Assembly (NCBI GenBank): GCA_031761405.1
Contig: JASEVX010000007.1
Span: 43,974,411 to 44,038,410, forward strand
Direction: 5' to 3'
Origin: Serripes groenlandicus
Lineage: Eukaryota > Mollusca > Bivalvia > Cardiida > Cardiidae
Length of the DNA stretch: 64,000 nt
In this document: piece after piece, positions 1 through 12,740 of the stretch
How the letters are laid out: each line of letters begins with the position of its first letter
Position numbering within the stretch: position 1 is the stretch's first letter
Program-made: the position numbers and the translations under genes
Notes under the pieces: generated by a model
What the model saw: only the letters and a program-made list of their open reading frames with translations
Told to the model about the DNA's origin: nothing
Database searches by the model: none

Positions 1-390
1 CCTATTCCCATGGGCGGACTCCTTTCTGTTGCTGTGCGCTGACTCGCATTCTACCCGAGTTTTACATACTCGTAATCAAATCACTCTTAAGACGATCTTG
101 AACTTCATGGGAACGCTTCTTGAGAGGTTGAATTGATACATACTTTATGAACCAACTTAGCCAATGCATGAGAAAAGGTACGCTTTGACACATCTGAGCA
201 ATGAAGGTACTGATTAGCTTTTCCACCTGCTCCGTCTTATTATAATCTACGCACTTTACAGACTCTTCTTACAAGCTTATGTTAGTAATATGTGATCAGC
301 ATAGATATTGTACCATTTTCCATAGACGGGAGGCTCACTGCAGTTGTTTTGCGCAAACATGCATTCTACCAGAGTATTTCATACTCGTGA
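1..390. other. non-coding, no gene seen
   Basis: No gene recognised. Positions 47-86 resemble 361-390 plus 712-735 (both begin GCATTCTACC and contain CATACTCGT). The second copy is interrupted by SINE-1, so this stretch is a paralogous empty site for that insertion. Confidence 0.5.
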
Positions 391-711
391 AGTCTTGGTA
401 GCTCAGTAGATAACGATGCGGGCTGTCAACCCGTCTTAGTTCGAACCGCAGATAGGCCAACATTCATTCGGGCGTCTGACAAAAGTCACTGTGACATGAG
501 TCATTCGTCTTCCAACAATTGGCAAACAGTCCTTGTGAAAAGCTGCCAATTGTTTGGGAAATATCCCATATGGAGTACTGGTGTAAGAAAGCCAGGGAAC
601 ATATGAGTGGGTGAACTGGCCCTTTTGATATGACTGATACATTGTTGAAACCGCATTAAACCATAATCAATCAATCAATCAATTAATCAATCAATCAATC
701 AATCAATCAAC
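391..711 (+). mobile_element. SINE-1, tRNA-headed, full length
   Basis: The head (391-445) reads like a tRNA: an A-box region GGTAGCTCAG, then GGCTGTCAA, then a B-box-like AGTTCGAAC. A body follows with TGACAAAAGTCACTGTGACA, AAGCTGCCAATTG and GAACTGGCC. The tail is a run of AATC repeats (664-711). Flanks CATACTCGT(G)A / CATACTTGTAA look like a target duplication. SINE-1 recurs at 29369, 31990 and 48150 and as fragments elsewhere. Non-coding; mobilised by a partner LINE. Confidence 0.8.
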
Positions 712-898
712 CATACTTGTAATCAAAGCATTAGCAAGCTGTTCTTGAACTTCTTGAAAAGTGGTGTTGATCCCGATCAGACCGCACTTTCGCAGGCTGA
801 TGTGGATCTTCATCGTTCGCAAATGCACTTTGATGGATTTTACCGGGACACAGCTCATATACTCTATATCAGAACATTAGAAGGATCGGACCACAATA

Positions 899-1045
899 TT
901 AACCCTTTACCATTTACAGACGCATTATGGCGCTTCTGCAGCAATCGACTTATTAACATATTGTGACAACATGAGGAAGTGTTCGCAATTATCAATTTCT
1001 CCATTGTGTCACAATGTTTTGAACTTTCCTCAATTATTGCGCGGG
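899..1045. mobile_element. old TTAA-1 fragment
   Basis: Begins TTAACCCTTTACC, followed by CAGACGC, CTTCTGCAG and the hairpin region ending CAATTTCTCC, as in the intact TTAA-1 elements. The right terminus is not recognisable. Confidence 0.5.
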
Positions 1046-2517
1046 TGCCTAAGCACCAGTGCATATAATGGTTGTGAAAAAACTGTCACTGGTGTAATGG
1101 GCTTGCGCATGCGCCGTGTTAATCGTCTTGATCGCGCATGCACCGTATTTTACCGTCAGCTCTCGGATATGTCCGTAGCAGTTCGTCACTAGGCTCGTTC
1201 TCGTTCGAGTTTGTATTAGTTTTTTTATAATTCAAATGTAAATTAAAACCATAGTTTAAAGTGTACCGGCGTTAAGCCATCGCGGGCACCCATCCAGGCA
1301 CTAATCGATGAACGTTGCTTCACTTTACGAAAAGTCGCTATAAAAGCCGGCTTCCAAAGCAAAGCTGTAGAAGTGATATTTATACCCGTTCCCGTTACAT
1401 TTCTCCCTCTTTTCTCTTGACTTCGACATGAAGTCGCACAACTGAACACAATCAGTATACCAGTGCGGAGTATTTGTAACATCACTGGGAACCGCCGGGG
1501 TATTAATAACAGGAAAATGGGAATATTTTCATGAATGCGAAGTTATTGTGTTAAACTTTGCAATTTTAAGAATATATTAAGGGGAAAATATTTGGGAAAA
1601 GATATTTTTGTTTTCGTTTTACGTATTTAACTAAAAAACTATTGTTACCATAAATCTATTTCATATATTTAAAAGCAGGTTTCGTGTTTTCGAATCAAAC
1701 AGTATTTATTTAGCCATACAATGCTGATTCCCGCGCTAACATCGAACTGCTGCATCTTGCAGCAACTCTTGTTACACTTTATATTTTTTAGAGAGTTTTC
1801 CTGTTATGTTTTCAAAATATACAGACGTGGTGCATGATGGGAACGGTACATGTCAAATTCATAATTACTTCCGTCAGACACGACGTACAATTGTTCTGTG
1901 GCTCCTTTTGTATGATGGTCTATACGACTGAAAGAGGGTTTTGAAATTATTCAATGGCTCCATCCGTTATTTTGTAACACAAAAGGCTGACATCTAATAA
2001 CGCATGCAAATCACAGTTGCCGCCAGAATCAAACGAAAGACGCTATCTCCATGTTTTTCTTTCATTAGCTCTCAAGAGCGTCATTTGAAATATTTTATAT
2101 TATATCTTTATTAGAGAGAGTGCATAAGAAAATGTAAACGCTAGCATTTCTGAACAGTGTCGGGTTCAGATCATCTTGTTACCTTATCAGACTTTTCAGG
2201 ATCTACACAAATTGACACAATCTTCTTAAAAGCCTATGTATAATTCAGAGGTCCAGATAAGGAGGGGTGTTCAGATCTTTTTCCAACAATTTCTCTCTTA
2301 TTATTAAAGCAAACCCTATGTTGTGTGTACTCTAAAGAATCGTCTTACTGAGACTCACACAATTGGGTTAGAGGGTCAAACAAGGGTTTTTAGAACATGC
2401 AAAACGCCCCTTATCTAGAGCTCTATATATACTATGTGAACAGGGTAATCTGGATATGTACAGGTTGTACACTGTAACGTCTAACGTCTCATCAATTATA
2501 CAATGACTACAATAAAG
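1046..2517. other. non-coding, no recognised feature
   Basis: Only short chance reading frames, no repeat family I recognise and no splice-framed conserved peptide on either strand. Confidence 0.5.
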
Positions 2518-2662
2518 TACAGTAAAACCTGTGCAAAGGACCATCTTTGTTTGATAAGTCCCTGTCTATAGCAAGCAAACTTTTAATTTCCCAATTTATC
2601 ATTTTCTCCATAAATGACCCTGCTCTCTTCCAATGGGTGGTCTTTAAACACAGGTTAGATTG
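2518..2662. mobile_element. TA-D, short mariner/pogo-like inverted-repeat element
   Basis: Left end TA then CAGTAAAACCTGTG; right end, reverse-complemented, CAATCTAACCTGTG followed by AAGACCACC. The related copy at 14603 has a clearer TA-flanked structure. CAGT-AACCTGT ends with a TA target resemble Tc1/mariner-pogo nonautonomous elements (inference from end sequence only). Confidence 0.5.
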
Positions 2663-2937
2663 TTTGTATTTCTGTTTGAAGTTGGTCACACGGGAAAGGA
2701 GCAGTATATTGATATTGAACCGCTTAGTGAAATTTATTTTCTACAAATTGGCAGTTGTTAACTATCCTTAGAAGCATATGTTTTTTTTGATACCATCATG
2801 TCGTGACCTTGACTGACCCTCTTTGCATTAATAAAGGTCAATGAAATAACATGTTGGTTTTCAATTTAATCGTTTCTCGAAATACATTTTGTGTTCTAAA
2901 TTCAAACATGAATTGGATTAAGTTGGGGTGGGGTCTT

Positions 2938-3171
2938 ATGAGCCGTTCCATGAGAAAACAAACACTACGGACTCTGCGTTATGTATCGACCCAGACCAGC
3001 TGCGCATTCAGCGCAGGCTAATAGAGGTATAGATTAATCATTCCTGAAACAGAACATCGACAAGAGGCGAAATGTTTCTCTCCGGGTTAGCCTGCGCGGC
3101 ATGTTTAGGCTGATCCGGGTCGATACTCTACGCAGAGTCCACAATGTTGGTTTTCTCGTAATTTGGCTCAT
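2938..3171. mobile_element. IR-C inverted-repeat element, both ends present
   Basis: Left terminus ATGAGCCGTTCCATGAGAAA; right terminus, reverse-complemented, begins ATGAGCCAAATTACGAGAAA. Internally GGACTCTGCGTTATGTATCG and CGATACTCTACGCAGAGTCC are inverted partners, and TTAGCCTGCGCGGCATG lies near the right. No coding capacity. Related copies at 36500, 37519 and 62982. Confidence 0.75.
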
Positions 3172-4325
3172 ATGTGCTTTACCATTGACCGTATGCTTTC
3201 ACCCAAAATGACTTAAGATGAAGTTATTTATTTCTTTCACAAGCAATCCGATAAAGAAGCGCCGTCTGTGACAGGGTTTAATTATTATCTATCACAGTGA
3301 CGTTAAGGTCACAGCCTGATTTATCAACCAAAACCGGAGAGACGTTAAAGGGAGGAGAAATGTATTTAGGTCAATGATGGAGCCGCCATGTAAAGAGCCG
3401 TAATAATGCCCTGCATTACTCATAACTTATTACTGTAATCATGAACGATGGACAGAGACGTCGGGGACTAATTTCAAAAATAGGCGTATATAATTTCACT
3501 TAAAGAGATAATCAAAGCACTGATAGTGCTTCCAGCCAGTGACTTACTGCAGATCACGAATTACATTTGGACGGATTTACCGTTCACAACTTTAGAAAGA
3601 GATATATTTGTAGTTATTCGTTGCCGATATTGTAATAAGACTTTAACAAAAGGGACTGATTCCAGTCTCGATTTCAAATTCGCCTGCTATAGCAATTGGC
3701 TCCGTTTTGAATTAAGCTGTCCATGTGGTAGCAAATGAAGCTCACAATGTTATAAAAGACGTCCACTTATCAAAGGTCTGGAGGTACCGACAACTGACAA
3801 GCATATCGCTTACTAGCCAATATACATGAATACTCAACCTCTTACATTCGTTCCAGTATACGACAAATATCAAGCAGACGACATTGAAAATATCTTGGTA
3901 AAAGTATTGAAAATCTATGTAAAAGAAAGTATCATTAATAAACAGAGTAAAAAACAGTGGGGCAAAAGGAGAAGTTGCTCATCATGAGCAATTTCTTCTT
4001 TTGTGACAATTTTTCGAAAATTCGTCGTTAGCAAACATGTCAAAAGGGGTATGAACAAAATCAGAAAGTCGATATTCGTGTTAAGGGAAAGACGAGCTCT
4101 AAAAGTATCGTTCAATTGAGTAGAAAACTTCGCGTTAATTGACTTGAGTTTCACGGTCGAAACTGGTCGTTCATTTCAACAGTTATCTCCCTTGATGTCG
4201 CTTGATATCGCACTTCCGCTTGACTTTAAAGGAACACAGAATTGCGTCACCTATATCAGAGTTCTGCCTTTTCGTCCAAAACAAGGCGATTCATTTTAGT
4301 TTAACTCCGTTTTCGTACGTACTTC
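3172..4325. other. non-coding, with an old TTAA-1 hairpin core
   Basis: No gene recognised. Positions 3960-4015 hold a TTAA-1-type core (GTTGCTCATCATGAGCAA inside GGAGAA...TTCTTC) without clear termini. Confidence 0.4.
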
Positions 4326-4530
4326 AGTTACATCATAGCGTCCAGTTTACGTAACCATGTTTATCAAGGCTCGCACCAGTACTCCACGCAATATATTCCC
4401 TGACATCCGGCTACCTTCCAAAACAAGATCATCATTGGTAGACGATGGCGGTAGTCAATGACTTTTGTCGATCCTCGAAACTAATCAATGACCGAAATGG
4501 GGTTCAAACTCATGCCCTCTGGATTGATTA
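4326..4530 (-). mobile_element. SINE-1, decayed copy
   Basis: Reverse-orientation SINE-1 body (GGCTCGCACCAGTACTCCAC, then GACTTTTGTCG) with a degraded tRNA-like head (GGGGTTCAAACTCATGCCC) at 4500-4520. Confidence 0.6.
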
Positions 4531-5452
4531 CGGATTATGTAATTGATGCACGAGATGTTCAATTTTTGACCTAGATGTTTTTTTAAAGTGGTTTGCTGTA
4601 TTTGTGTTGTATGTGAGTAAGGGTTAAGTTACATGTACGTGTCGTGTAGCGTCTCATAACTTTCTCAAGAGAGTTTTAAAAAATGCAATTTCACATTTAC
4701 TACTCCATTCGAAAGAAGGCACAAAAGTAAAACGTATGACGTTTTTGTATAATCTTTTCCCTAATCAAATAGTGTACCTATATAGCAAATGCTCTCATGT
4801 TCGGGTTTTATTAGACTTTATTTTAAAAAGCTTTTCACATGGGAGGACAAGCTATTATTAGAAACAAACAAATGTAATTGCCTCGAACATATTTAGGTTG
4901 TGATTTTTTAAGTCACAAAGTTATGATATATTTGAAAAGAAATGTTGCACTGTCCTATCGCTAAAATGTATTCCTATGGAAATGCTTCCAAGGTTATAAG
5001 TTTGTATTTGATTAACCTCGCATTTTATATATTAAGTTATTATTTGTTCGTTCCCGATTAGACATGCAGGAGACGCTAATGCTAAATAATAACTTTATTT
5101 TATGAAGGTAAAAATAATATCAGCATTATATAAAGTCATCTTCTCTTTCTAGTAGTTGTTCCACATTACTGAACATTCTTTTCAAATGTAAAGATATTTC
5201 TTGATTTGTGTAGTTCGCATAAAACGTTATTGCATAAATGTCTTAAATGGTAAAATGTATGGACTATTTCTTGCCTACTAATCAAAATAAAGGGCGTGGT
5301 AGCAGCTTGCTCTCTGATTGGCCATGTTTCAAGATATTTGTTAGCTCAGTGCTGACCTCTGTCGGTTTGTTATCATTACGGAAAAGTGATAGTCTTAACA
5401 TGCTCTGAATTGTATATCGTAACAGTTAACATAGAATTCCTCTATGTACAGA
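4531..5452. other. non-coding; part of an old duplicated segment
   Basis: Positions 4943-5000 (CACTGTCCTATCGCTAAAAT) match 11187-11240. No gene recognised. Confidence 0.4.
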
Positions 5453-5966
5453 AGCGCGGCGTCAGTATGGGATAGGTTTTAATTTTGTACCATGGGGTGA
5501 CGTAATCGAAAAGGGAGCAACCAACATTATTATTGTTAAGAACAACTCTGTTATATGTTTAAACAAAAACAACCTTCATGAATAAATAAATTGTATAAAA
5601 TGATTTAAGAAACAGCAAGATACAAAAAACGTATGTTTTCTACCGTTATTACAAAACTTTAGACACATGTAATGGGAATTTAATAACTTTTCCATAACTT
5701 CCTAGGCTACGCTTTTTTTTATAGTTTGGTTTACGACCCGATTCATCAAAGCTCAGAAAAATGTTTCTGGCGATGTTTTTGCCTATTTACGATATTGAGA
5801 TTTTTAAATAAATGGATAATCTTTAAAAAATAAATGATGATTCATTTTAATTACTACATATTACCAGGGAGATAGATATTACAGTATAATTCTAGAAACT
5901 GTAAAAACAACATTAACACAACTATGCAATACGCATGGCCGTAACGTGAACCGTTCTATTATTTGT
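5453..5966 (+). repeat. ~510-bp duplicated block, copy 1
   Basis: Aligns over almost its whole length with 12233-12740 in the same orientation. Shared landmarks include TTTTGTACCATGGGG, GGGAGCAACCAACATTATTA, ACGACCCGATTCATCAAAGC and CTATGCAATACGCA, with scattered substitutions and small indels. There is no conserved reading frame and no TG...CA ends. Confidence 0.85.
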
Positions 5967-7983
5967 AAATGCAGCATGTCATCGCTTGGCGATTTTGGTC
6001 ATTCTTATTTAATAGACGACAAGGTGTCATCGGTTCCCATAGAGTAATTAAGTTGTCTCTGCTTCCTTCCGCTATGAATACTTCGCTGTTTTCACGATTT
6101 CATCCGATTTCTAAAATTCATTGGATTCGTACCCAGTTTTTCGTGTTTCGTTCGAGATGAACGATTCGTACCAACTGGTTTTCGCTCTTTGCTCTTGGGG
6201 AACTGACTTGACCGTTTTCTTTTGTTTATTTTTCAGTTTTCTACTGGCATGTTCAAAACGATTAATGTGAAATTACAAACAAACAAAACAGACTTAATAA
6301 TTCTTGCTATTTGTTGACTATACATGTGAACTTTCAATCTTGATCATACATATCTTTCTTTTCATTCTTAATTACTTCGTATTTTTTGTTTATATACTCC
6401 CGTTTTTGCTATCATACTTCTGCTAAACTTGATGGAGGATAGACTTCCACCTCCCCTTCCTAAGCTTGTGTCACACGTAACTTATAACTAGAGGCAATAC
6501 ACCTTCATATATAATAATATTTAAGGACCTATGTATTTTTTTATCTAATGGATCTAGTTAGTGGATTTAAAACAGTTTATTGGTAAAAAAGAAAAAGAAA
6601 AGAGAAACTTCAGCTTGTATGACACATTATAGTTACAGTAAATGTTAAGCAAACCGTAAACCAAATAGTTTCAGGACTAAACTTGTCATTTCACGACTAA
6701 ACTTCACATGCTGAATATCACATATATCGTAGCATGTAAAACGTTTAATCCCTACGTCAATATTGACCCTTTCTGCTCTTGGTAACCTTTTTATATAGGC
6801 TATGGTAGCAAGATAGGCACATCTTGGCCTTCTTGTTTGGAATAAAGTGAAATTTGGCCTTCTTGTTCGAAATGTTTACATCCTGTCTGCTTGCACAGGT
6901 TATTTAAATGTACTGAACTGCATCTGCTTCCTTTAAGTCATGCTTCAAAAGCATGCACGGCGTCTTTGATCTTTGCATCAAAAAAAATCTTGTTTTGATT
7001 TACTTGGGAAGACATTTGATCCACCACAAAGACTTAAATCATTTTATTTAACCCAAATATATTATTGACATGAAAGATGATATAGAAGGCTTTTTTCTCT
7101 CGAATGCAGTGGAATAAAACATGCACTAGATCTTTGCACGATTTATTATTCAATTTCTTCGTTGTCACGACGACTCGATCTTTACACGAACATATGAGGA
7201 TAATTGTTAACATCTGTGAAATAATTATTATAATTATGATTAAAAAGGAGAAAGTTCATGTCTTCAGTCAAATAGCTTTGTATTGCATGTATATCTAAAC
7301 CCTGAACTGTACTTGTGTGTGTTTTTTTTTTTTGACAAATCCAAAAAATCTAAAATTCTAAGCAAAAAAATCTTGAAATTTGTATGTGGAATTTCAAAAA
7401 TCCTGGAATTAGTCCTTAATGAAAACATTATGTGTATGTTTAGACTAATGAAAGGCAAGATTGTATGTGTAGTAAAACATAATTTAATGCAGTCTTTATG
7501 ACTTGCATCAACCTTCTCTTGTACTGTTTTTAAAAGGTAAACGACCTAAAACTCTCTCAAACCGAAAGTTTTACCTTGACAAAATAAAAGCGTGTATAGG
7601 ATAAACATACTTTTTTTATAAATGTATTGGATAGATGATAAATATTTCTGAATAGGAACTCGAGATATAAATGACAATTAAGAATGCGTATGAATACAAA
7701 TTTCTCATAAAACTCACATATATCTGGATTCTATTGCTACCAAGAAGTTGTGTAAGCAATTAATAATGGAAAAGACGTTGCATTGAAATTGAAACAATCC
7801 GCAACGATATCATATGAAATAAGTCGTGTCTGCCAATTTGTGGTCTTCTTGCATTTACGATTGGGCATCATTTAACTCGAATATCATAAAGTAGAATCGT
7901 CCATGCTTAAACATCTGGTAATTCTATTTTTTATGTAATAAGGGTTTTTAAATATTTTGAAAAATAAAAGGTAAACAGTGCTT
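5967..7983. other. non-coding, no recognised feature
   Basis: AT-rich, with short low-complexity runs. No repeat family or exon recognised. Confidence 0.4.
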
Positions 7984-8075
7984 TTTTAGTTGAGACAGCT
8001 TGTAACGAGCTGTCTCACCAGAATCTGTAATGTATTCAAAGACCTCAATATTTCCATTTGACACTGAAAAAGATA
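7984..8075. mobile_element. half of a TTAA-2 element
   Basis: Contains GAGACAGCTTGTAACGAGC followed by the right-arm pattern (TCACCAGAATCTGTAATG, CCTCAATATTTCC) and a decayed end. It marks the start of the duplicated module repeated from about 9680. Confidence 0.55.
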
Positions 8076-8159
8076 AAGTTATATTGGCGCTCAGCTAGAA
8101 GGTTTTTATTTTTGTGTCATCGTCAGAACATATAGGCGGATAGTGAAGGCCCTGGTGAG

Positions 8160-9185
8160 TCATTGTACACAGGCACGTTTGAATATGTCTGGATCAACAT
8201 TATCTTGTATAAATGAATAAGCGACCAGTATAATTGTCCTTCTATCGGTTTGTCTAGCATGTCCTGATTTTGATTTGCCCAGCATAGCGGGCAATCTAAG
8301 AATATTGAGTTTGAATCTATCTGGACTTACATTCTTTAAACTGAATGTCATAGATATCAGTAAAATTGTCCTGCTTTTGATTCGCCCAGCATAGCGAGCA
8401 ATCTAATAATCTTGAGTTTGAATCTATCTACACTAACATTCTTTATTATGAATGACATAGATATCAGTATAATTGTCTTTCTATAGTTGCTTCCAGCATA
8501 GCCGGAAAACTAAGAATCGGGATTGTGAATTTGAATCGACCAACATTCTCTTATATGAATGACTTAGCAAACAGTATAATTGTCCTTCTATTGGTTTGTT
8601 TAGCAAGGGGAGCAAACTAAGAAGCGTGAGTATGAATCTGACTGGACCAACAATCTCTTACATGCATGACAGAGCGACCAGCATAACTACCCTTTTTATA
8701 GATTTGTCCTTGCATGGCGTCTGAGCCAACATTCTTAATTATGAACGGCATAGCGACCAGTATAACTTTCTTTTTTTATATATAGATTTGTCTTGCATGG
8801 AGTGCAAACTCAACATCGTCAGTTCGAATCTAACTGAGCCAACATTCTTAATTATGAACGACATAGCGACCAGAATAACTACCTTTATATAGATGTGTCT
8901 TGCATGGCATGCAAACAATGAATCTTGAGCTCGAATCTGACTGAACCAACATTATATATTATGTATGACAAAGAGACCAATATATTTATCCTTCTATTGG
9001 GTTGTCTGTCACGGCGAGCAAACTAAGAATCGGCAGTGTAAATTTGACTGAATCAACATTATTTATTATAAATGATATAGCTATCAGTATAATTGTCATT
9101 ATATAGATTTATCTAACAAGGCGAGCAAACTAAAGATAGTGAGTTCGAATCTGACTTGACGAACATTTTACAAGTATAATTTTGA
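8160..9185 (+). repeat. diverged ~100-120 bp tandem array, block 1
   Basis: About nine degenerate units built around GACATAGCGACCAGTATAAT, a (T)CTATxGGTTTGTCT stretch, GCGAGCAAACTAAGAATC and TCTGACTGxACCAACATTCT. Spacing varies through indels. Non-coding. Confidence 0.8.
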
Positions 9186-9680
9186 TTCTATGAATTTTAC
9201 AAGTATGTGAGTATTTTAATGCAACTAGGCGCCTTTAACGAATTTGTGATGATAACAGGTTCAACAGGCAAATTTGGGAGGAAAACAGAACACTATGATA
9301 TAACTGGTGGGCTGGTCATTGGTTTGAATATACAATGGTTGAGAAGGCAAATTGATCATTATAACCAATTTCATTATAACCAATTTCTCTTTTTGTCTCA
9401 ATGGTTTCAGATAACGTCTGATTCAATTGCATCAAAAATGTATGCGGGAAAGATTAAAGGGGCATAAAGGTCATTGAGACGAAATCTTGCATCCGCATAT
9501 TATGAATCAGTAGACACGTTTATGGTCAATGTCTATTTTTGCTGACGATGCAAACTCAAACTCTCAAAGCATGAGTTCTAACCCCAACTTAAATAACATT
9601 CAGTCGTTTGACATAGCCATTGGGCTAACAGTCTAATGATGAAAAGCAGCCTGTTACTAGGAAAATTGACTAAACTGCAT
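9186..9680 (+). repeat. duplicated unique segment, copy 1
   Basis: Matches 10480-11005: TAACAGGTTCAACA, ATATACAATGGTT, then GTATGCGGGAAAGATTAAAG and CAGTAGACACGTTTATGGTC. With the arrays it forms a module of roughly 1.3-1.7 kb present twice in tandem (about 8020-9680 and 9680-11010). The small frame at 9207-9467 is not conserved in the second copy. Confidence 0.75.
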
Positions 9681-9744
9681 CTGTATTGTTTTTCAAATCA
9701 TCAATATTGCCATTGGCACAGAAAACGTAATAGTTATGTTGGCG

Positions 9745-10480
9745 CTTAAACATATCGACCAATAGTATTGTGCTTCTATAGGTTTGTCTGGCATTGAGGG
9801 CAAACTAAGAATTTGGAGTGTGGATCTGACTGGACCGACATTCTCTTATGTGAATGACATATCGACCAGTATAATTGTACTTCCATTCCATTACGGGCAA
9901 ACTATGAATCGGAAGTGTGGATCTGACTGGACTAACATTTTCTTATATTAATGACATAGCGACCAGTATAATTGCCCCTTTATAGGTTTGTCTGGCATTG
10001 CAGGCAAACTTAGAATTGGGAGTGTGGATCGGACTGGACGAACATTTTTTTATATGAATGACATAGCGACCAGTATCATTGTCCCTTTATAGGTTTGTCT
10101 GGCATTGCGGGCAAACTAAGAATTGGGAATGTGGATCTGACTGGACCAACATTCTCTTATATGAATGACATAGCGACCAGTGCAATTGTCCCTCAATAGG
10201 TTTGACTTGCATTGCGGGCAAACTATGAATCGGGATCTGACTGGACCAACATTCTCTTAAATATGAATGACATAGTATAATTGTCCTTCGACGGGTTTGT
10301 CTAGCATTGCGGGCAAACTAAGATATTACAGGACCAACATTCTCTTATGTGAATGGCATAGCGACCAGTATAATTCTACTTCCGTAGGTTTGTCTAGCAC
10401 GGCGGGCAAACTAAGATCTGACAGGACCATCATTCTTTAGTATGAATGACATAGCTACCAGTATAATTATCCTTCTATGA
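9745..10480 (+). repeat. ~100 bp tandem array, block 2 (more homogeneous)
   Basis: About seven units sharing GACATAGCGACCAGTATAAT, TAGGTTTGTCTGGCATTGCG, GGCAAACTAAGAAT and GGATCTGACTGGACCAACAT. More uniform than block 1, suggesting later amplification. Confidence 0.85.
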
Positions 10481-11010
10481 ATTTGACTACAACGTGGGTT
10501 TTTTAAATGCAACGAGGCTCCTTTGGAGAATTTCGTGATGCTAACAGGTTCAACAAAGCCCGGCAAACATTGGAAGGAAAACAGCCCACTAGCATATGAC
10601 TGCCGGGCTGGTCGTTGATCAGAATATACAATGGTTTGTTTATACGGTGACTGATTCGTTTGTTTTTTCTAGGGCAGCTCATGAACGACTTTCCAGAAAT
10701 AAATTAATTCTACTACAGACTACTTTCAGAACTTTTTGGCAAAAATACGGGAAATGTCTGTAAATGAAATATAATTATTAAATAGATCTGAAAACATTAA
10801 GACAAATAGAGAAATTATTCATCATGAGCAATTTATTCTTTTGTATCAATGTTTTCAAATGTTGTCTCCTGCAGAGGTATCATAAAGAGTCTTTATGCGG
10901 GAAAAGGTTAAAAGGGTATAAAGGTCATTGTGACAAACTCTTGTTCCGTATATTATGATTCAGTAGACACGTTTATGGTCAATGTATTTTTTTTTGCTGA
11001 CGATGCACAA
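10481..11010 (+). repeat. duplicated unique segment, copy 2, with TTAA-1 right half
   Basis: Second copy of 9186-9680. Positions 10800-10912 carry a TTAA-1 core (TTCATCATGAGCAATT) and right end (CTGCAGAGGTATC ... GGTTAA). The copy at 9360-9460 is a more decayed version. Confidence 0.7.
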
Positions 11011-12232
11011 TACAATACAGATACAACTTCTTTAAAACATCAAAATTGAAATTATTTCTATGCATATAATGTTATATAATGACTTTTATTCATGGCAAAC
11101 GGATAGATACAGAGCATGACAAATGCAATTTGAATGCCAAAATAGATGTGATGTATCACAGGCATTATCTTTATGGACGGAGATCTTCACTGTCCTATCG
11201 CTAAAATTGATTACTTTGGAAACATCTTGGGGATATTTTAGCAAAAAGAACATAAACTATAGAGTTTATAGATTTGAGTAGTAATACCAGTTGCATATTT
11301 CTAGAATAGATTTCCCAAGATATCTTATCATATATAATTTCAATTCGAATACTAAAAAAACCCATCCGTTGTTAATAATGGAAACCATTGCATGCACATA
11401 TATGACACGCCTCTATACATGTATTTTAAGAAAGCATGAGTTCATACGTCAATGCGACCAGCGCCATTCGTCTACCATCAGTATATGATGAAAAGCAGCC
11501 AGTTGTAAGGAACGATTGTTGAGAGGGCAGTACTGGTGTGACAAAGGCATGAAAAACATGGGAAAGTGAACGTTCAGCACTGATATGACTGACAATTGTT
11601 GATATAATAAACGCAAATTTAGGCATGAAATAAGATGTTGTTTGCAGTATTGGCACAAGAGTAATTGTAACAGGTTTAATTCTGATAGAATAATGTTTAT
11701 TTAAAAAAAATGCATTATGTTATTATTGCATTATTAGCCAAAACATTCATATTAATTGTGTCTTATCTTGGGAAAAGGCATACACTGTATTGTGTGGACG
11801 GTACAGATCCGTACAGCCTGATCACGGTCAAAACCGTTCACTCATTACTTACGTAAGCGTGTTAGAAGCTTCTATGAACTTGGGTAGATTCTGTTAAGAC
11901 ATGGCAAATCGACAGGCTGTTCAGAAATGCCAACTTGTACCTTTTTTCATGGCTGAGATTAGTCTCATTAGAATAGTTTTTATTGTGGATAAAAACCCAG
12001 GTCAGTGTCATACAGCAGTTAAAACCGAGTCACGTGACATGCTTAGCTGTTTAAACGGACATAAATCAGTCAACGTTCGCACAAATATGCATAATTGTTC
12101 TCTAGTTTCTACGAAACGTCACTCAACACTATCAACATTGAGTTTAATGTGAACATTGCCATAACGCATGCGATGTTTTGTTTAGTCTCTAGTATGGTTG
12201 TCACCGCGTTTCCTTGTCACCGCGTGGAAACG
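11011..12232. other. non-coding; SINE-1 fragment and duplicated patch
   Basis: Positions 11187-11240 match 4943-5000. Positions 11450-11615 are a 5'-truncated plus-strand SINE-1 (GCCATTCGTCTACCATC, AAAAGCAGCCAGTTGTAAGG). The remainder has no recognised feature. Confidence 0.5.
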
Positions 12233-12740
12233 CGGCGTCAGTATTGAATAGGTTTCAATTTTGTACCATGGGGTTGGGTTGCGTAATCGAATAGGGAGCA
12301 ACCAACATTATTATTGTAAAGAAAAAACTCTGTAATATGTTTGGAAAAAACCCCGAACCTTTATCGATCAATAAATTGTATTAACTGATTTAAGAAACAA
12401 GATACAAAATACGTATGTCTTCTACCGTTATTGCAAAACTTGAGACACATTTAATGGGTATGTAATAACTTTTCCCCAACTTTCTAGGCTACGCCTTTTT
12501 AATAGTTTGGTTACGGCACTGACGACCCGATTCATCAAAGCTCAGAACAAAAGTTTCGGGGGATGTTTTTGCTTATTTACAATATTGAGATTTTTAAATA
12601 AATTGGTAATCTTGAAAATATCAATGATAATTCATTTTAATAACTACATATTACAGTATAATATAATAACTGTAAACACAACGTTCACCCAACTATGCAA
12701 TACGCAGGGCCGTAACGTGAGCCATTCTCTTATTTGTTAA
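12233..12740 (+). repeat. ~510-bp duplicated block, copy 2
   Basis: Partner of 5453-5966, same orientation. Together with the 4943/11187 match it indicates an old segmental duplication offset by about 6.2-6.8 kb. Confidence 0.85.

Noticed and set aside
5453..12740. Pair of LTRs of a retrotransposon
   Set aside because: The two 510-bp blocks lack TG...CA ends and target duplications, and no gag-pol coding lies between them. A second matching island outside the blocks fits a segmental duplication better.
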